Positions 9,440 to 17,342 of a stretch of DNA of 50,915 nucleotides are shown piece after piece (position 1 is the stretch's first letter; each line of letters begins with the position of its first letter). This stretch comes from Halobacteriales archaeon QS_4_66_20 (GTDB lineage Archaea > Halobacteriota > Halobacteria > Halobacteriales > Haloarculaceae): contig PXRK01000044.1 in NCBI GenBank assembly GCA_003021015.1, positions 1-50,915 on the forward strand. Direction: 5' to 3'. The notes under the pieces were generated by a model that was not told the DNA's origin, did no database searches, and was given only the letters and a program-made list of their open reading frames with translations. The position numbers and the translations under genes were made by a program.

Positions 9440-9549
9440 ATACTGGTGGCTGTAATTCTTTTACTCACCAGTCTCTGCTCTCTGCGGAGACAGACCCGTT
9501 CCGCCTGGATTCTCAATTCGAGTGTTCACGTACGTACAGCCACCAGTAT
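9440..9549. mobile_element. MITE copy 1 (110 bp, perfect 15-bp terminal inverted repeats)
   Basis: Begins ATACTGGTGGCTGTA and ends TACAGCCACCAGTAT, which are exact reverse complements. There is no coding capacity. A second copy at 20786-20895 has the same length and order and differs at a single base (CTGGATT here, CTGAATT there). Both are flanked by TG on the left and GA on the right. It lies in the promoter-side gap between the cyclophilin gene and the HalOD1 gene. Confidence 0.9.
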
Positions 9550-9645
9550 GACACTCGTCATATTTTCGCCCCGACTTCTTACGGAAAACGGACGTGTATA
9601 TCGATGACACGACTGCGTTTCAAAACTTGAAAACGCTCACACGAG

Positions 9646-9652
9646 TTATATA
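9646..9652 (+). promoter_or_regulatory. TATA box for the HalOD1 gene at 9677
   Basis: TTATATA centred about 28 bases before the ATG implies a leaderless transcript. Just upstream, 9618-9635, is an imperfect palindrome (GTTTCAA...TTGAAAAC) that could be an operator. Confidence 0.55.
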
Positions 9653-9676
9653 TGGCTACGGAGATATACAGCACGT

Positions 9677-9943
9677 ATGAGTTCTGAGAACGGCGACGTG
9701 TACATCATGCAGGACGAGGACGACGAGGAGTGGGTCAGTCCAACGCCGGCTCGCGACGCAGTCGTCGACGCGCTGACGGAGGCGACGGACGTCGAGGCCG
9801 ACGCCGTCGAGGCGCTGGACGCGTACCTCGACCCGGCCGACCTCCGGGCACTGCTGGACGGCGAGCGCGCCGATCCGCTGACGTTCACCGTCGAGGGCCA
9901 CGAGGTCACGATCGACGGTGAGGGCGAAATCCAGGTCGCCTGA
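9677..9943 (+). CDS. HalOD1-type output domain protein
   Basis: 88 residues forming a single HalOD1-like domain: a helical first half (ARDAVVDALTEATDVEADAVEALDAYLDPADLRALL) and a beta hairpin end (LTFTVEGHEVTIDGEGEIQV). Such stand-alone domains are common in haloarchaea and are thought to be outputs of signalling proteins; no partner has been assigned. A second member lies at 38423-38755. A TATA box 25-30 bases upstream indicates a leaderless mRNA. The short range of residues and good end match make the family call likely. Confidence 0.75.
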   Translation: MSSENGDVYIMQDEDDEEWVSPTPARDAVVDALTEATDVEADAVEALDAYLDPADLRALLDGERADPLTFTVEGHEVTIDGEGEIQVA

Positions 9944-10035
9944 GGCGACGCCCGCCGCCGGCCGTGTGCTACTCCGGCGAGTCACAGCCGTGCCGGAACC
10001 GATAGCTGCTTTTCGGTGGACGTTGAATAGCCAGT

Positions 10036-11265
10036 GTGAGTCCGAGTCGACGGGACCGGGCCGTACTCTCGGGGGTCGTGTTCGCAGTGCTGTTCGCCCA
10101 GGTGTTGCTGTACCCGGGGATCCCGGACCTGGTGGTAGCGCTGGGCGGGACGCCGGCAGCATGGGACGGGGACGTCGGCGCGATTCTCGACGCCGGCAAG
10201 TGGTTCCTGACGACCGAGTTCGTCGGGTTCGTGCTGTGTGCCGGCCTCTGGGGGGCGTTCAGCGACGCGACGGGCGCGCGAACGCCGCTGATCGTGGCTG
10301 GCGCCGCCGTCGGCGCCGGCGGCTACCTCACGCTCGCGGTGGTCCCGACGGTAGCCTCGATGCCGTACTCGGGCGTGCTCGCGATCCGCTTCTTCCAGGG
10401 GGCGGCGACGATTGGCGCGTTCTCGCTTTCGATCACGACGCTGATGGATCTGGAGGGCGGCGGCGGCCAGAACATGGGCGCGGCGGGGCTGGCAATCGGC
10501 GCCGGCACCGCGCTCGGCTCGCCGATCGGCGGCGTCCTCTACGGCGTCGGCCCGTTCGTGCCGCTGTACGCTGCGGCGGTCGTGCTCGGCGCTGCAGGGC
10601 TGCTCGCAACGCGCGCGACCGACCGCGCGCCGACGCCGACCCACCGGACGCCGGCTGCGGTGGTTCGGGGTCTGCGCGGGCGACCGTCGCTGACCGTTCC
10701 GTTCGCCTTCGGCTTCGTCGACCGGATGACTGCCGGCTTTTTCGCCCTGGTCGGAACCGTCTACTTCCAGTCGACGTTCGACCTCGATCCGGGCGCCACG
10801 GGGATCCTGCTGGGTGCCTTCTTCGTCCCCTTCGCGCTGCTGCAGTACCCGCTGGGCCGGCTCTCGGACCGGATCGGGCGGGTGCTGCCCGTCGTCGCCG
10901 GGTCGCTTCTGTACGGCTTCGCTGTGATCGGCGTCTACTACGCGCCGACGGCGCCGGGCGCCGGCAGCGTGATGGTCGTCGTCGGCATCCTCGGCGCGCT
11001 GGTCGCGCCGGCGACGATGGCGCTGGTGTCGGACCTGGCCGCGCCACAGGAGCGGGGCGTGTCGATGGGCGGGTTCAACGTGTTCGGGAGCCTCGGCTTT
11101 CTCACCGGGATCGTCGGCGGGGCGACCGTCGCCGGAGCGTTCGGCTTCCAGGCCGCGTTTTTCGCCGTGGGGTTCGCCGAGATCGCGATCGCCATCGTGC
11201 TGTTTCCGGTGCTGCTACAGCTTGAGGTGCCCGTTGGACTGGGCGAGTCTATCGGTGGAGGGTAA
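10036..11265 (+). CDS. MFS-family transporter
   Basis: 409 residues with about twelve membrane spans, in two six-helix halves separated by a loop around residues 185-215. The motif-A-like stretch between helices 2 and 3 reads GAFSDATGARTP (residues 69-80), and its counterpart in the second half is LGRLSDRIGRVLP (about 270-282). The GTG start at 10036 gives a short basic N-terminus (SPSRRDR). This is the drug/metabolite-efflux type of fold, but the substrate cannot be predicted. It is convergent to the MaoC-like gene. Confidence 0.88.
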   Translation: MSPSRRDRAVLSGVVFAVLFAQVLLYPGIPDLVVALGGTPAAWDGDVGAILDAGKWFLTTEFVGFVLCAGLWGAFSDATGARTPLIVAGAAVGAGGYLTLAVVPTVASMPYSGVLAIRFFQGAATIGAFSLSITTLMDLEGGGGQNMGAAGLAIGAGTALGSPIGGVLYGVGPFVPLYAAAVVLGAAGLLATRATDRAPTPTHRTPAAVVRGLRGRPSLTVPFAFGFVDRMTAGFFALVGTVYFQSTFDLDPGATGILLGAFFVPFALLQYPLGRLSDRIGRVLPVVAGSLLYGFAVIGVYYAPTAPGAGSVMVVVGILGALVAPATMALVSDLAAPQERGVSMGGFNVFGSLGFLTGIVGGATVAGAFGFQAAFFAVGFAEIAIAIVLFPVLLQLEVPVGLGESIGGG

Positions 11266-11300
11266 GACTCGCTCCGCTCGTCGTTGGAAGGTATCGAGGC

Positions 11301-11320
11301 GAATCACGTCCGGGTGTATA
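11301..11320 (+). repeat. Dispersed intergenic motif, copy between convergent genes
   Basis: GAATCACGTCCGGGTGTATA, one member of the family described in the findings. It sits between the ends of the MFS and MaoC-like genes, so it cannot be a promoter for either. Confidence 0.7.
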
Positions 11321-11349
11321 TGCGATAAGAGCCATCCGATGGCCGGTCG

Positions 11350-11955
11350 CTACTCCTCGGGGAGGTCGTCGATGAGGATGACAGCCTCGCCGTCGATGGC
11401 GACGTCCTCGCCGTCGAGGACGCGGGTCATCAGGCGATACTGGCTGTTCCCGAGATCCTCGACTATCTCACACTCGGCGGTGATGCGGTCGCCGATGCGC
11501 ACGGGGTTGTGAAACTCCAGATCCTGCGAGAGGTAGATAACCAGACCGGGCACGCGCGCGAGTGCGGCGCTGATCAGACCGCTGACGAGCGTGCCGTGGG
11601 CGATCCGCCCGCAAAAGCGCGTCTGCTCGGCGAACTCGTCGTCGAGGTGCAGTGGGTTCGTGTCGCCGCTGGAGGCCGCGAAACTGCGGACATGATCGTC
11701 GGTGATCGTCTTCGTGAACTCGAATCGGTCGCCAACGCTCACAGTTTCTGGGGAGTCTGTTGTCGTCTCTGCGTGCCACTCCGGCAGGTCCTCGGCGGGT
11801 TCGACCCGCTCGGCCGGTACCTCCTCGTCAGTCGTCGCCTCGACACCCAGGGCCGCGAACGCCGCTCGGTTGGCAGCGACCATGCTGTCGAACACGTGTG
11901 CGGATGTCTCCGCCCACGTATCGAGCAGCGTGCTGCGTTCCGATTGAGAACTCAT
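11350..11955 (-). CDS. MaoC-family (R)-specific enoyl-CoA hydratase, PhaJ-like
   Basis: 201 residues. The C-terminal hot-dog domain carries the hydratase signature around residues 85-110: DHVRSFAASSGDTNPLHLDDEFA, with the catalytic Asp/His pair in SGDxNPLH, followed by FCGRIAHGTL. About 70 N-terminal residues are an extra segment with helical character. Such enzymes hydrate trans-2-enoyl-CoA to (R)-3-hydroxyacyl-CoA, the PHA monomer. Its position next to, and divergent from, phaR/phaE/phaC supports supply of monomers from fatty-acid oxidation. The start at 11953-11955 (MSSQSERS) was chosen over an upstream one because the extension lacks acidic haloarchaeal composition. Confidence 0.82.
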   Translation of the reverse strand: MSSQSERSTLLDTWAETSAHVFDSMVAANRAAFAALGVEATTDEEVPAERVEPAEDLPEWHAETTTDSPETVSVGDRFEFTKTITDDHVRSFAASSGDTNPLHLDDEFAEQTRFCGRIAHGTLVSGLISAALARVPGLVIYLSQDLEFHNPVRIGDRITAECEIVEDLGNSQYRLMTRVLDGEDVAIDGEAVILIDDLPEE

Positions 11956-12094
11956 CACCCGCTCCCTACGTGACTCCCAGTAATAAATGCCGAGGGTAGT
12001 TATCGGCTGTGCTAACCGTCGGGTTCCAGCGGTCGAGCACCGCCAATTCCGGCGATCCGCCGCCGGACGGCGACCGGATCTGGCAACGAATTGT

Positions 12095-12133
12095 GGTATC
12101 TGACGGTATCTGATGGCTGCCAGTGGTATCTCA
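12095..12133 (+). promoter_or_regulatory. Three phased direct repeats upstream of the PHA operon (candidate operator)
   Basis: GGTATCTGA at 12095-12103 and 12105-12113, and GGTATCTCA at 12125-12133. The starts are 10 and 20 bases apart, so all three lie on the same face of the helix. They lie 43-80 bases before the start of the AbrB-like gene and within the divergent promoter region shared with the MaoC-like gene. A strong Shine-Dalgarno GGAGGTGA follows at 12165-12172. Confidence 0.5.
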
Positions 12134-12175
12134 CGCAACGCTTATCTGTCAGAGGAGTGTACCCGGAGGTGACCG

Positions 12176-12484
12176 ATGACAGACGACAGCGACGGGCCGA
12201 TGTGGCCACCGGAGATGTTCAAGCTGTTCACAGAGACCGGCGAGCAGGCCGTCGAGACCCAGCAGGAGATGTTCCAGAAGATGCTGGAGGCGAGCATGTC
12301 CGGCGGGATGGACATGAACATGAACCAGTTAGGGACGATGACCGGGACAGCGACGTTCAAGACGCGGGTCCAGAGCGGCGGCCGCATCAGCATCCCCGAC
12401 GCCGAGCGGGAGGCGCTGGACATCGAGGAAGGGGACATCGTTCAGGCGGTCGTGTTCCCGATCAAACGCAACCGCGAGGAGTGA
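12176..12484 (+). CDS. AbrB-like PHA regulator/granule-associated protein (PhaR-like)
   Basis: 102 residues in two parts. Residues 1-45 form an amphipathic helix rich in Met, Gln and Glu (PEMFKLFTETGEQAVETQQEM), of the phasin type. Residues 57-98 form an AbrB/MazE swapped-hairpin domain (TATFKTRVQSGGRISIPDAERE, then GDIVQAVVF). In Haloferax mediterranei an AbrB-like PhaR represses its own promoter and binds PHA granules; this protein has the same combination and lies directly upstream of phaE and phaC. PhaR is therefore the best guess, but a pure phasin role is possible. A strong ribosome-binding site precedes the ATG. Confidence 0.75.
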   Translation: MTDDSDGPMWPPEMFKLFTETGEQAVETQQEMFQKMLEASMSGGMDMNMNQLGTMTGTATFKTRVQSGGRISIPDAEREALDIEEGDIVQAVVFPIKRNREE

Positions 12485-12547
12485 AATGACCGATCCGCCC
12501 GCGACCGAACCGCTGGAGTCTTCTGACGCGTTCGCGTACGAGTACCT

Positions 12548-13087
12548 ATGAGCAATCAAGAATTCAACGACTGGAGCGAAATGGTAGAGCAGATGAACGA
12601 AGCGGTCGCTCAATCGATCGAGCAGAACGCGGAGGCCCAGGCAGCCTTCGTCGAGTCCTGGTCGGACGCGGTCGGCGACTCGATGCTGGACGAGGACGAA
12701 CTGTCGGAGGGCATCGAAGGGTACGCTGGCGCCTACGAGGTGTGGATGGACGCCGCCGAGCAGATGTTCGAGCGGACGGCCGCCGCAGCCGAAGGAGAGG
12801 ACATCGAGCCGACGGAGTTCCGCGACATCTGGCTGCAGTCGGCCAACGAGGCGTTCAAGGAGGTCATGTCCACCTCCGCCTTCGCCTCCGCGAACGGCCA
12901 GCTCGTCGAGGCGATGATGGAGATGCAACAGGAGGCCGACGAGATGACACAGGACACGCTGGCCCAGATGGGGATGGCGACCCGCGGTGACGTCGAGGAG
13001 GTCGGCGAGCGCCTCGTCGAACTCGAGCGCCGCCAGCACGAACTGGGAGAGAAGGTCGACCAGGTTCTCGACGCGGTAGAGGAGTAA
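12548..13087 (+). CDS. phaE: PHA synthase subunit PhaE (class III, haloarchaeal)
   Basis: 179 residues, almost wholly helical, acidic and Met-rich. It contains the haloarchaeal PhaE core [25 protein letters not shown] around residues 84-108 and a C-terminal coiled coil ([28 protein letters not shown]). It forms the synthase complex with PhaC on the granule surface. The stop is two bases before the phaC start, so the two are one transcription unit. Length is in line with haloarchaeal PhaE, which is shorter than bacterial PhaE. Confidence 0.92.
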   Translation: MSNQEFNDWSEMVEQMNEAVAQSIEQNAEAQAAFVESWSDAVGDSMLDEDELSEGIEGYAGAYEVWMDAAEQMFERTAAAAEGEDIEPTEFRDIWLQSANEAFKEVMSTSAFASANGQLVEAMMEMQQEADEMTQDTLAQMGMATRGDVEEVGERLVELERRQHELGEKVDQVLDAVEE

Positions 13088-13089
13088 CC

Positions 13090-14457
13090 ATGCCGTTCAA
13101 CCCACTGGCAGCAGCACTGGACGCACAGACCGCGACGATCGACGCGATGGCCGACGCCACCCGGAAGGCGTCGATTGCGCCCGAGCGCGCCGCCGAGATG
13201 GAGACGATCGAGGTGGGAATGACCCCCGCCGAGGCCGTCTACGAGGAGAACAAGCTGGAGCTGCTTCACTACGAGTCGATGACCGATGAGCAAAACGAGG
13301 TGCCAATCCTGATCGTCTACGCGCTGATCAACAAGCCGTACATCCTCGACCTGCAGCCCGACCGTAGCGTCGTCCGGCGGCTGCTGGAGGCCGGCCACGA
13401 CGTGTACCTGATCGACTGGAACGAGCCCTCGCGACTCGACCAGCACCTCGGCCTGCACGACTACGTCAACCGCTACATCGACAACTGCGTCGGCGCCGTC
13501 GCCGAGCGCTCGGACCAGGAGTCGATCAACCTGCTGGGCTACTGCATGGGCGGCACGATGAGCGCCATGTACGCCGCGCTGAACCCCGAGAAGATCAACG
13601 CGCTCGGGCTGATGGCTGCCGGCCTCTGCTTCGACCGGACGGGCGGTGTCCTCGAACAGTGGGGCAGCGACGAGCACTACGACCCACAGGACGTCGTCGA
13701 CACGTTCGGCAACGTTCCCGCGGAGTATCTCGACACCGGGTTCGCGCTGATGGACCCCGTCGACAACTACGTCAGCAAGTACATCACCCTCTACGAGAAC
13801 CTCGACAATGATGCCTTCGTGGGCAACTTCTCGCGGATGGAGCGCTGGCTCGACGAGGGGATCGACCTGGCGGGGCAGGCCTACGTCGAGTTCCTGGAGA
13901 AGATCTACCAGAACAACGAGCTGTACCGCAACGAGCTCGAACTGAGCGGCGAGCGCGTCGACGTCGGGGACATCGACATGCCGATCCTGCAGATCGTCGG
14001 CGAGTACGATCACCTCATCCCGCCGGAGGCGTCGAAGCCGTTCAACGAGGTCGTCGGCAGCGACGACGTGACTACCATCGAATACCCGACGGGCCACATC
14101 GGGATGTCGGTCTCCTCCTCGACCCACGAGGACGTCTGGCCGGAGGTCTGTGAGTGGTTCTGGGAGCAGTCCGAGCCAGACGAGGACACCGAGGAAGGGG
14201 CGGCTGCCGAGGACGTCAGCGACATCCAGGACGCGGCCGCCGAACAGGTCCAGGCCCGTGGGGACGATGCCGCCGACGCAGCCGAAGCAGCCGTCGGCGT
14301 CGAGACCGTCAGCGGCATCGGGCCGACGTTCGCCGAGCGGCTCCGGGATGGCGGGGTCGAGACGGTCGACGACCTCGCCGGGTACGACGCCGCCGAACTG
14401 GCCGACATCGCCGAAACCAACGAATCTCGCGCCAGCGAGTGGCTCGATCAGCTGTAG
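13090..14457 (+). CDS. phaC: PHA synthase catalytic subunit PhaC (class III) with helix-hairpin-helix tail
   Basis: 455 residues. The alpha/beta hydrolase core contains the lipase-like box GYCMGG with the catalytic Cys152, and the rest of the triad can be read as Asp307 ([11 protein letters not shown]) and His336 (YPTGHIGMS). It polymerises 3-hydroxyacyl-CoA into PHA. After residue 360 comes an acidic Ala/Glu linker of about 45 residues, then residues 405-455 with the helix-hairpin-helix pattern [20 protein letters not shown] and [17 protein letters not shown]. Bacterial class III PhaC ends near residue 355. The tail could bind nucleic acid or another HHH protein. It is last in the phaR-phaE-phaC unit. 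Confidence 0.95.
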   Translation: MPFNPLAAALDAQTATIDAMADATRKASIAPERAAEMETIEVGMTPAEAVYEENKLELLHYESMTDEQNEVPILIVYALINKPYILDLQPDRSVVRRLLEAGHDVYLIDWNEPSRLDQHLGLHDYVNRYIDNCVGAVAERSDQESINLLGYCMGGTMSAMYAALNPEKINALGLMAAGLCFDRTGGVLEQWGSDEHYDPQDVVDTFGNVPAEYLDTGFALMDPVDNYVSKYITLYENLDNDAFVGNFSRMERWLDEGIDLAGQAYVEFLEKIYQNNELYRNELELSGERVDVGDIDMPILQIVGEYDHLIPPEASKPFNEVVGSDDVTTIEYPTGHIGMSVSSSTHEDVWPEVCEWFWEQSEPDEDTEEGAAAEDVSDIQDAAAEQVQARGDDAADAAEAAVGVETVSGIGPTFAERLRDGGVETVDDLAGYDAAELADIAETNESRASEWLDQL

Positions 14458-14582
14458 GCTCGTCGAACCCTGGTGTCGTGGCGTGTCTCCCCGGCCGGGA
14501 CCGTCGACGCTGACTCCGGGGAGCGTTTCGGGTGCAGAGAGTTTCCGTGAGCTTATACGACTGCCGGGCGACGTTCCACACG

Positions 14583-14828
14583 ATGAGCGTCCTGTCAACA
14601 GCGGACGAGAGTAAAGTCCTGATGGATGTCGAGGGTGAGGAGATCGGGGTCGTCACCGAGGTCGACGCCGACGCGCAGATCGCGTACGTCGAGCCCGATC
14701 CCGGGATCGGCGAGGCCGTTATCCAGGGGCTCGGCTTCGGCAGCGCCGACGAGGACGACATCGAGGTGCCCGCCGACAGCGTCGCGACCGTGACCGACAC
14801 GGAACTCCGCGTCGATGTCGACCTGTAG
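14583..14828 (+). CDS. Small PRC-barrel-like protein (paralogue of the one at 8464-8703)
   Basis: 81 residues beginning MSVLSTADESK. The pattern VLMDVEGEEIGVVTEVDADAQIAYVEPDPG matches the first paralogue, then IEVPADSVATVTDTELRVDV forms the last strands. The start at 14583 was preferred to one 51 bases upstream, because the upstream extension is Arg/Cys-rich and not acidic. Role unknown; PRC-barrel proteins often act as small adaptors. Confidence 0.7.
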   Translation: MSVLSTADESKVLMDVEGEEIGVVTEVDADAQIAYVEPDPGIGEAVIQGLGFGSADEDDIEVPADSVATVTDTELRVDVDL

Positions 14829-14910
14829 TCGGGGCTGTCCCGTTCCGATTTTGGGCGGCGACGCGACCGAATAGCCCCGCCTTCCGGGCCCACACCGTCA
14901 TTCCGTGTCA

Positions 14911-14930
14911 CAGAGTCACGTCCGGGTGTA
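14911..14930 (+). repeat. Dispersed intergenic motif, consensus copy
   Basis: CAGAGTCACGTCCGGGTGTA, preceded by GTCA and followed by TGG. It lies 50-70 bases before the NTF2-like gene and downstream of the PRC-barrel gene. Confidence 0.75.
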
Positions 14931-14980
14931 TGGTTACGACAGACCAAACACAGTAGTCACTCGCGCCCGGACAACCCCGT

Positions 14981-15337
14981 ATGACAGCACGGTCACCAGA
15001 GTCAGTCGTGCGAAGCTACTACGAGTACGTCGACGCAGAGCAGTACGAGGACCTCGTCGCCTGCTTCGCCGAGGACGTCCGCTACGAGCGGCCGGGCCAG
15101 CCGGGCATCGAAGGGCGCGAGGCACTGCGGTCGTTCTACCTGGAGGGACGACCTCTCGACGACGGCAGCCACGAAATCCACGACGTCGTCGTCGACGGGA
15201 ACACGGTCGCCGTCCGCGGAAGTTTCTCGGGCCTACAGGACGGCCGGGAAGTCTCGTTCGGCTTCGCCGACTTCCACGAACTCGACGACGGCGAAATCGT
15301 CCGCCGGTACACCTTTACCGATCGGGACGAGGTCTGA
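14981..15337 (+). CDS. NTF2-like / SnoaL-like protein
   Basis: 118 residues. A cone-shaped alpha+beta fold is indicated by the helical start (SPESVVRSYYEYVDAEQYEDLVACFAEDV), an RYERPGQPGIEGREALRSFY segment and four beta strands ending IVRRYTFTD. This is the SnoaL/ketosteroid-isomerase superfamily, which covers isomerases, cyclases and many ligand-binding proteins. The pocket residues cannot be assigned, so no reaction is proposed. A dispersed motif lies upstream and an inverted pair of that motif lies immediately downstream. Confidence 0.8.
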   Translation: MTARSPESVVRSYYEYVDAEQYEDLVACFAEDVRYERPGQPGIEGREALRSFYLEGRPLDDGSHEIHDVVVDGNTVAVRGSFSGLQDGREVSFGFADFHELDDGEIVRRYTFTDRDEV

Positions 15338-15450
15338 TACGATCGTTCGTGAGTATTTTCGGGACTGCCTCGTCATATCGGGCGTTTGACGGGCTGTGAC
15401 GAACGAACTGTGATACCGTAGCGGTGACGAATCACGAACGACCGTATGAT
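15336..15450. repeat. Inverted pair of the dispersed motif
   Basis: Left arm at 15336-15356 (GATACGATCGTTCGTGAGTA on the plus strand). Right arm at 15428-15450, whose reverse complement reads CATACGGTCGTTCGTGATTC. The arms match over most of about 18 bases and flank about 70 bases of noncoding DNA. The unit fills the gap between the convergent NTF2-like and TatD-like genes and has the layout of a small non-autonomous element. Confidence 0.6.
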
Positions 15451-15473
15451 ACTGCTGCGAGAGAAGGGCAGAT

Positions 15474-16313
15474 TCACTCCTCAAGCGTCGCTTCGGTGTC
15501 GATGCCGTAGACGCGGGCCGGCGTGTCGACGTGGGCAGTCCGGAGCGCGTCCTCGTAGCCTTCCTCGCGGAGCCACCGGACCCGCCGCGGGACTGTCTTC
15601 GGTCCCAGCACCGCGCCGGGGCGGTCGGGATCGTCGAGGAAGTCCGTCTCCATCATGAACGGGCCGTCCTCGCTCGCGGCCGCTTCCAGCGCGTCTTTGT
15701 TCCCGATGACGCTCGGGATCGGGCCCTCGACTGGGCCACCCGAGTAGTGCTTGACAACGCGCTCGCGCGGGAGGCCGCGGTCCTCGGCCCACTCGGCAAC
15801 CTCCTCGAAATCTTCGCCGCCTTCGGTGTGGAGCTGGACGGCACAGCCGGTTTCGGAGCCGAGTTCGAACGCGTACCGCATCACCCTATTGGAGGCCGCC
15901 CAGACGTCGTCGTCGACCTCGTAGTGGGGCCGGCCGGACTTGATCGCCAGCGCGGGCCCGTCCGCGACGAACTCCGCGGCGACCTCCAGCCCCGACTGCA
16001 TGAGGTCGCGAGCCTCCGCGGGCGTGTAGCCGTCCTCGACGAGCCGGGAGATCAGGGCGGGATGGACGCCGAGCACCGGCCACGCGCGGCCGTCGAGCTC
16101 CTCGGTAGCGTCCTCGACGGCCTCGCAGGTAATCTCGAACGTCTCGCGGAACGCCTCGACGCCGTCGACGTCGTCGACGAAGTACCACGAGGGTTTGTTG
16201 AGCACGAGCAGGTGCGTCCCGCCGGCGTCGGCGAACTCCGCGGCGGCCTCGGCCCCCCGACCGTTGACCGGATCCAGGTGGAGGTGGTTGTCCAGAATCG
16301 GCGTCTCGCTCAT
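15474..16313 (-). CDS. TatD-like metal-dependent hydrolase
   Basis: 279 residues of TIM-barrel amidohydrolase type. It starts with the metal-binding ILDNHLHLDP (HxH at residues 8-10), then WPVLGVHPALIS, AIKSGRPHYEVD, GCAVQLHTEGGEDFEEVAEWA, RVVKHYSGG and the conserved acidic end FMMETDFLDDP. These follow the order of metal ligands in TatD-family DNases. Archaeal members are annotated as TatD-related DNases, but their physiological substrate is uncertain. The ATG at 16311-16313 is clear. An array of dispersed motifs lies upstream, between it and the divergent zinc protein. Confidence 0.85.
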   Translation of the reverse strand: MSETPILDNHLHLDPVNGRGAEAAAEFADAGGTHLLVLNKPSWYFVDDVDGVEAFRETFEITCEAVEDATEELDGRAWPVLGVHPALISRLVEDGYTPAEARDLMQSGLEVAAEFVADGPALAIKSGRPHYEVDDDVWAASNRVMRYAFELGSETGCAVQLHTEGGEDFEEVAEWAEDRGLPRERVVKHYSGGPVEGPIPSVIGNKDALEAAASEDGPFMMETDFLDDPDRPGAVLGPKTVPRRVRWLREEGYEDALRTAHVDTPARVYGIDTEATLEE

Positions 16314-16403
16314 GGCTCGGTTTCGGTGTGCGTGCTGCAAAAGCTGTTCGTCTTCTGGTTTGGATCTGCTGAGCTCGAATTTGGATGGTTCTCGATGATT
16401 CGT

Positions 16404-16564
16404 GATGCGGTCGTGCGTGATTATTTTCATACTGCCGGACGTGAGTACGTGGAGATTTCTCCTCCGTAACCGTGCTGAAACGTATGAATACACCGGTTTG
16501 GGTGTCTTGTTATTCCACACGAATCACGAACGACCGTGTGAGTGAATCACGTCTGGCTGTATAT
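16404..16564. repeat. Cluster of four dispersed-motif copies, two nested inverted pairs
   Basis: Minus-strand copies at 16404-16424 (GATGCGGTCGTGCGTGATTA) and 16430-16447. Plus-strand copies at 16521-16540 (GAATCACGAACGACCGTGTG) and 16543-16564 (GTGAATCACGTCTGGCTGTA). Outer left pairs with the first right arm, and inner left with the last. The cluster lies in the divergent gap between the TatD-like gene and the zinc-protein gene, which is otherwise empty. Confidence 0.6.
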
Positions 16565-16619
16565 CCAAATAGAGAACTCGGCCGCTGGCTTTTTGTCAGC
16601 GAGCCCGCTCTCTCCGGGC

Positions 16620-17333
16620 ATGGCACAGCTGTCGTCGTGTTACTTCTGTGGGACTGCACTGGACGAACCGGTTGGGACGTACCGGCTCGGCGAGGACGAC
16701 GCCGGGGAAACCGTGACTCTCTGCGCTGGCTGCGCGGAGAAACTCGACACGCTACTCGACGCTGCCAGCGTAGTCGGCGACGTCCGGCCTGAGAACGGAG
16801 CGGAGCAGCCGTCTGCGGACCAAAGCAGCGACGAAACGCCCAGTACGATCTCGACGGTCGTCGAAACGACCGGGACGGTCGACGAGAGCGGGGGGACGGC
16901 GGGCGACACCACGGCCGACGGCGGTGCTGAGAGCGACGCGGCAAACGACGACGGCGAACCGGCCGAATCGGAGGCCAAACCGGACCTCGCCGGCGGGTTC
17001 GAGACGAAGGAGGCCACTGGGACCGCTGGCGACGACAGTAACGGCATCGAGGAGAGTGAGGCCGCCGAAGATGAAGCGGAAGTAACCGACACCGCGAGTG
17101 GGGCCGGGACAGCCGAGGATGCGATACGACAGTCGCAGCTGTCGAGACGCGAGTTCAACAAGGTGATCCGCCTGCTCCAGAACCGCGAGTTCCCGGTCGA
17201 CCGCCAGGAGTTCGTCATCGTCGCGTCGAACGCCTACGACCTGGGGCGGTCCGAGTGCGGCGCCGTGATCGACCTCGCAATCGAGCGCGGGATCATCGCC
17301 GAAGAGGACGGCCAACTCCTCCGTGCCGAGTGA
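16620..17333 (+). CDS. Zinc-binding protein with acidic linker and C-terminal helical domain
   Basis: 237 residues. The N-terminus is a zinc ribbon with two CxxC knuckles (Cys7/Cys10 and Cys35/Cys38). Residues 45-165 are a low-complexity Glu/Asp/Thr/Gly/Ala linker without predicted fold. Residues 170-237 are a compact helical domain (SRREFNKVIRLLQNREFPVDRQEFVIVASNAYDLGRSECGAVIDLAIERGII). This layout is common in haloarchaea, with no assigned role; the C-terminal domain resembles a winged-helix or other small DNA-binding fold, but I cannot show it. The start at 16620 removes a poorly composed 26-residue extension. Confidence 0.7.
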   Translation: MAQLSSCYFCGTALDEPVGTYRLGEDDAGETVTLCAGCAEKLDTLLDAASVVGDVRPENGAEQPSADQSSDETPSTISTVVETTGTVDESGGTAGDTTADGGAESDAANDDGEPAESEAKPDLAGGFETKEATGTAGDDSNGIEESEAAEDEAEVTDTASGAGTAEDAIRQSQLSRREFNKVIRLLQNREFPVDRQEFVIVASNAYDLGRSECGAVIDLAIERGIIAEEDGQLLRAE

Positions 17334-17342
17334 CGGATCGAG

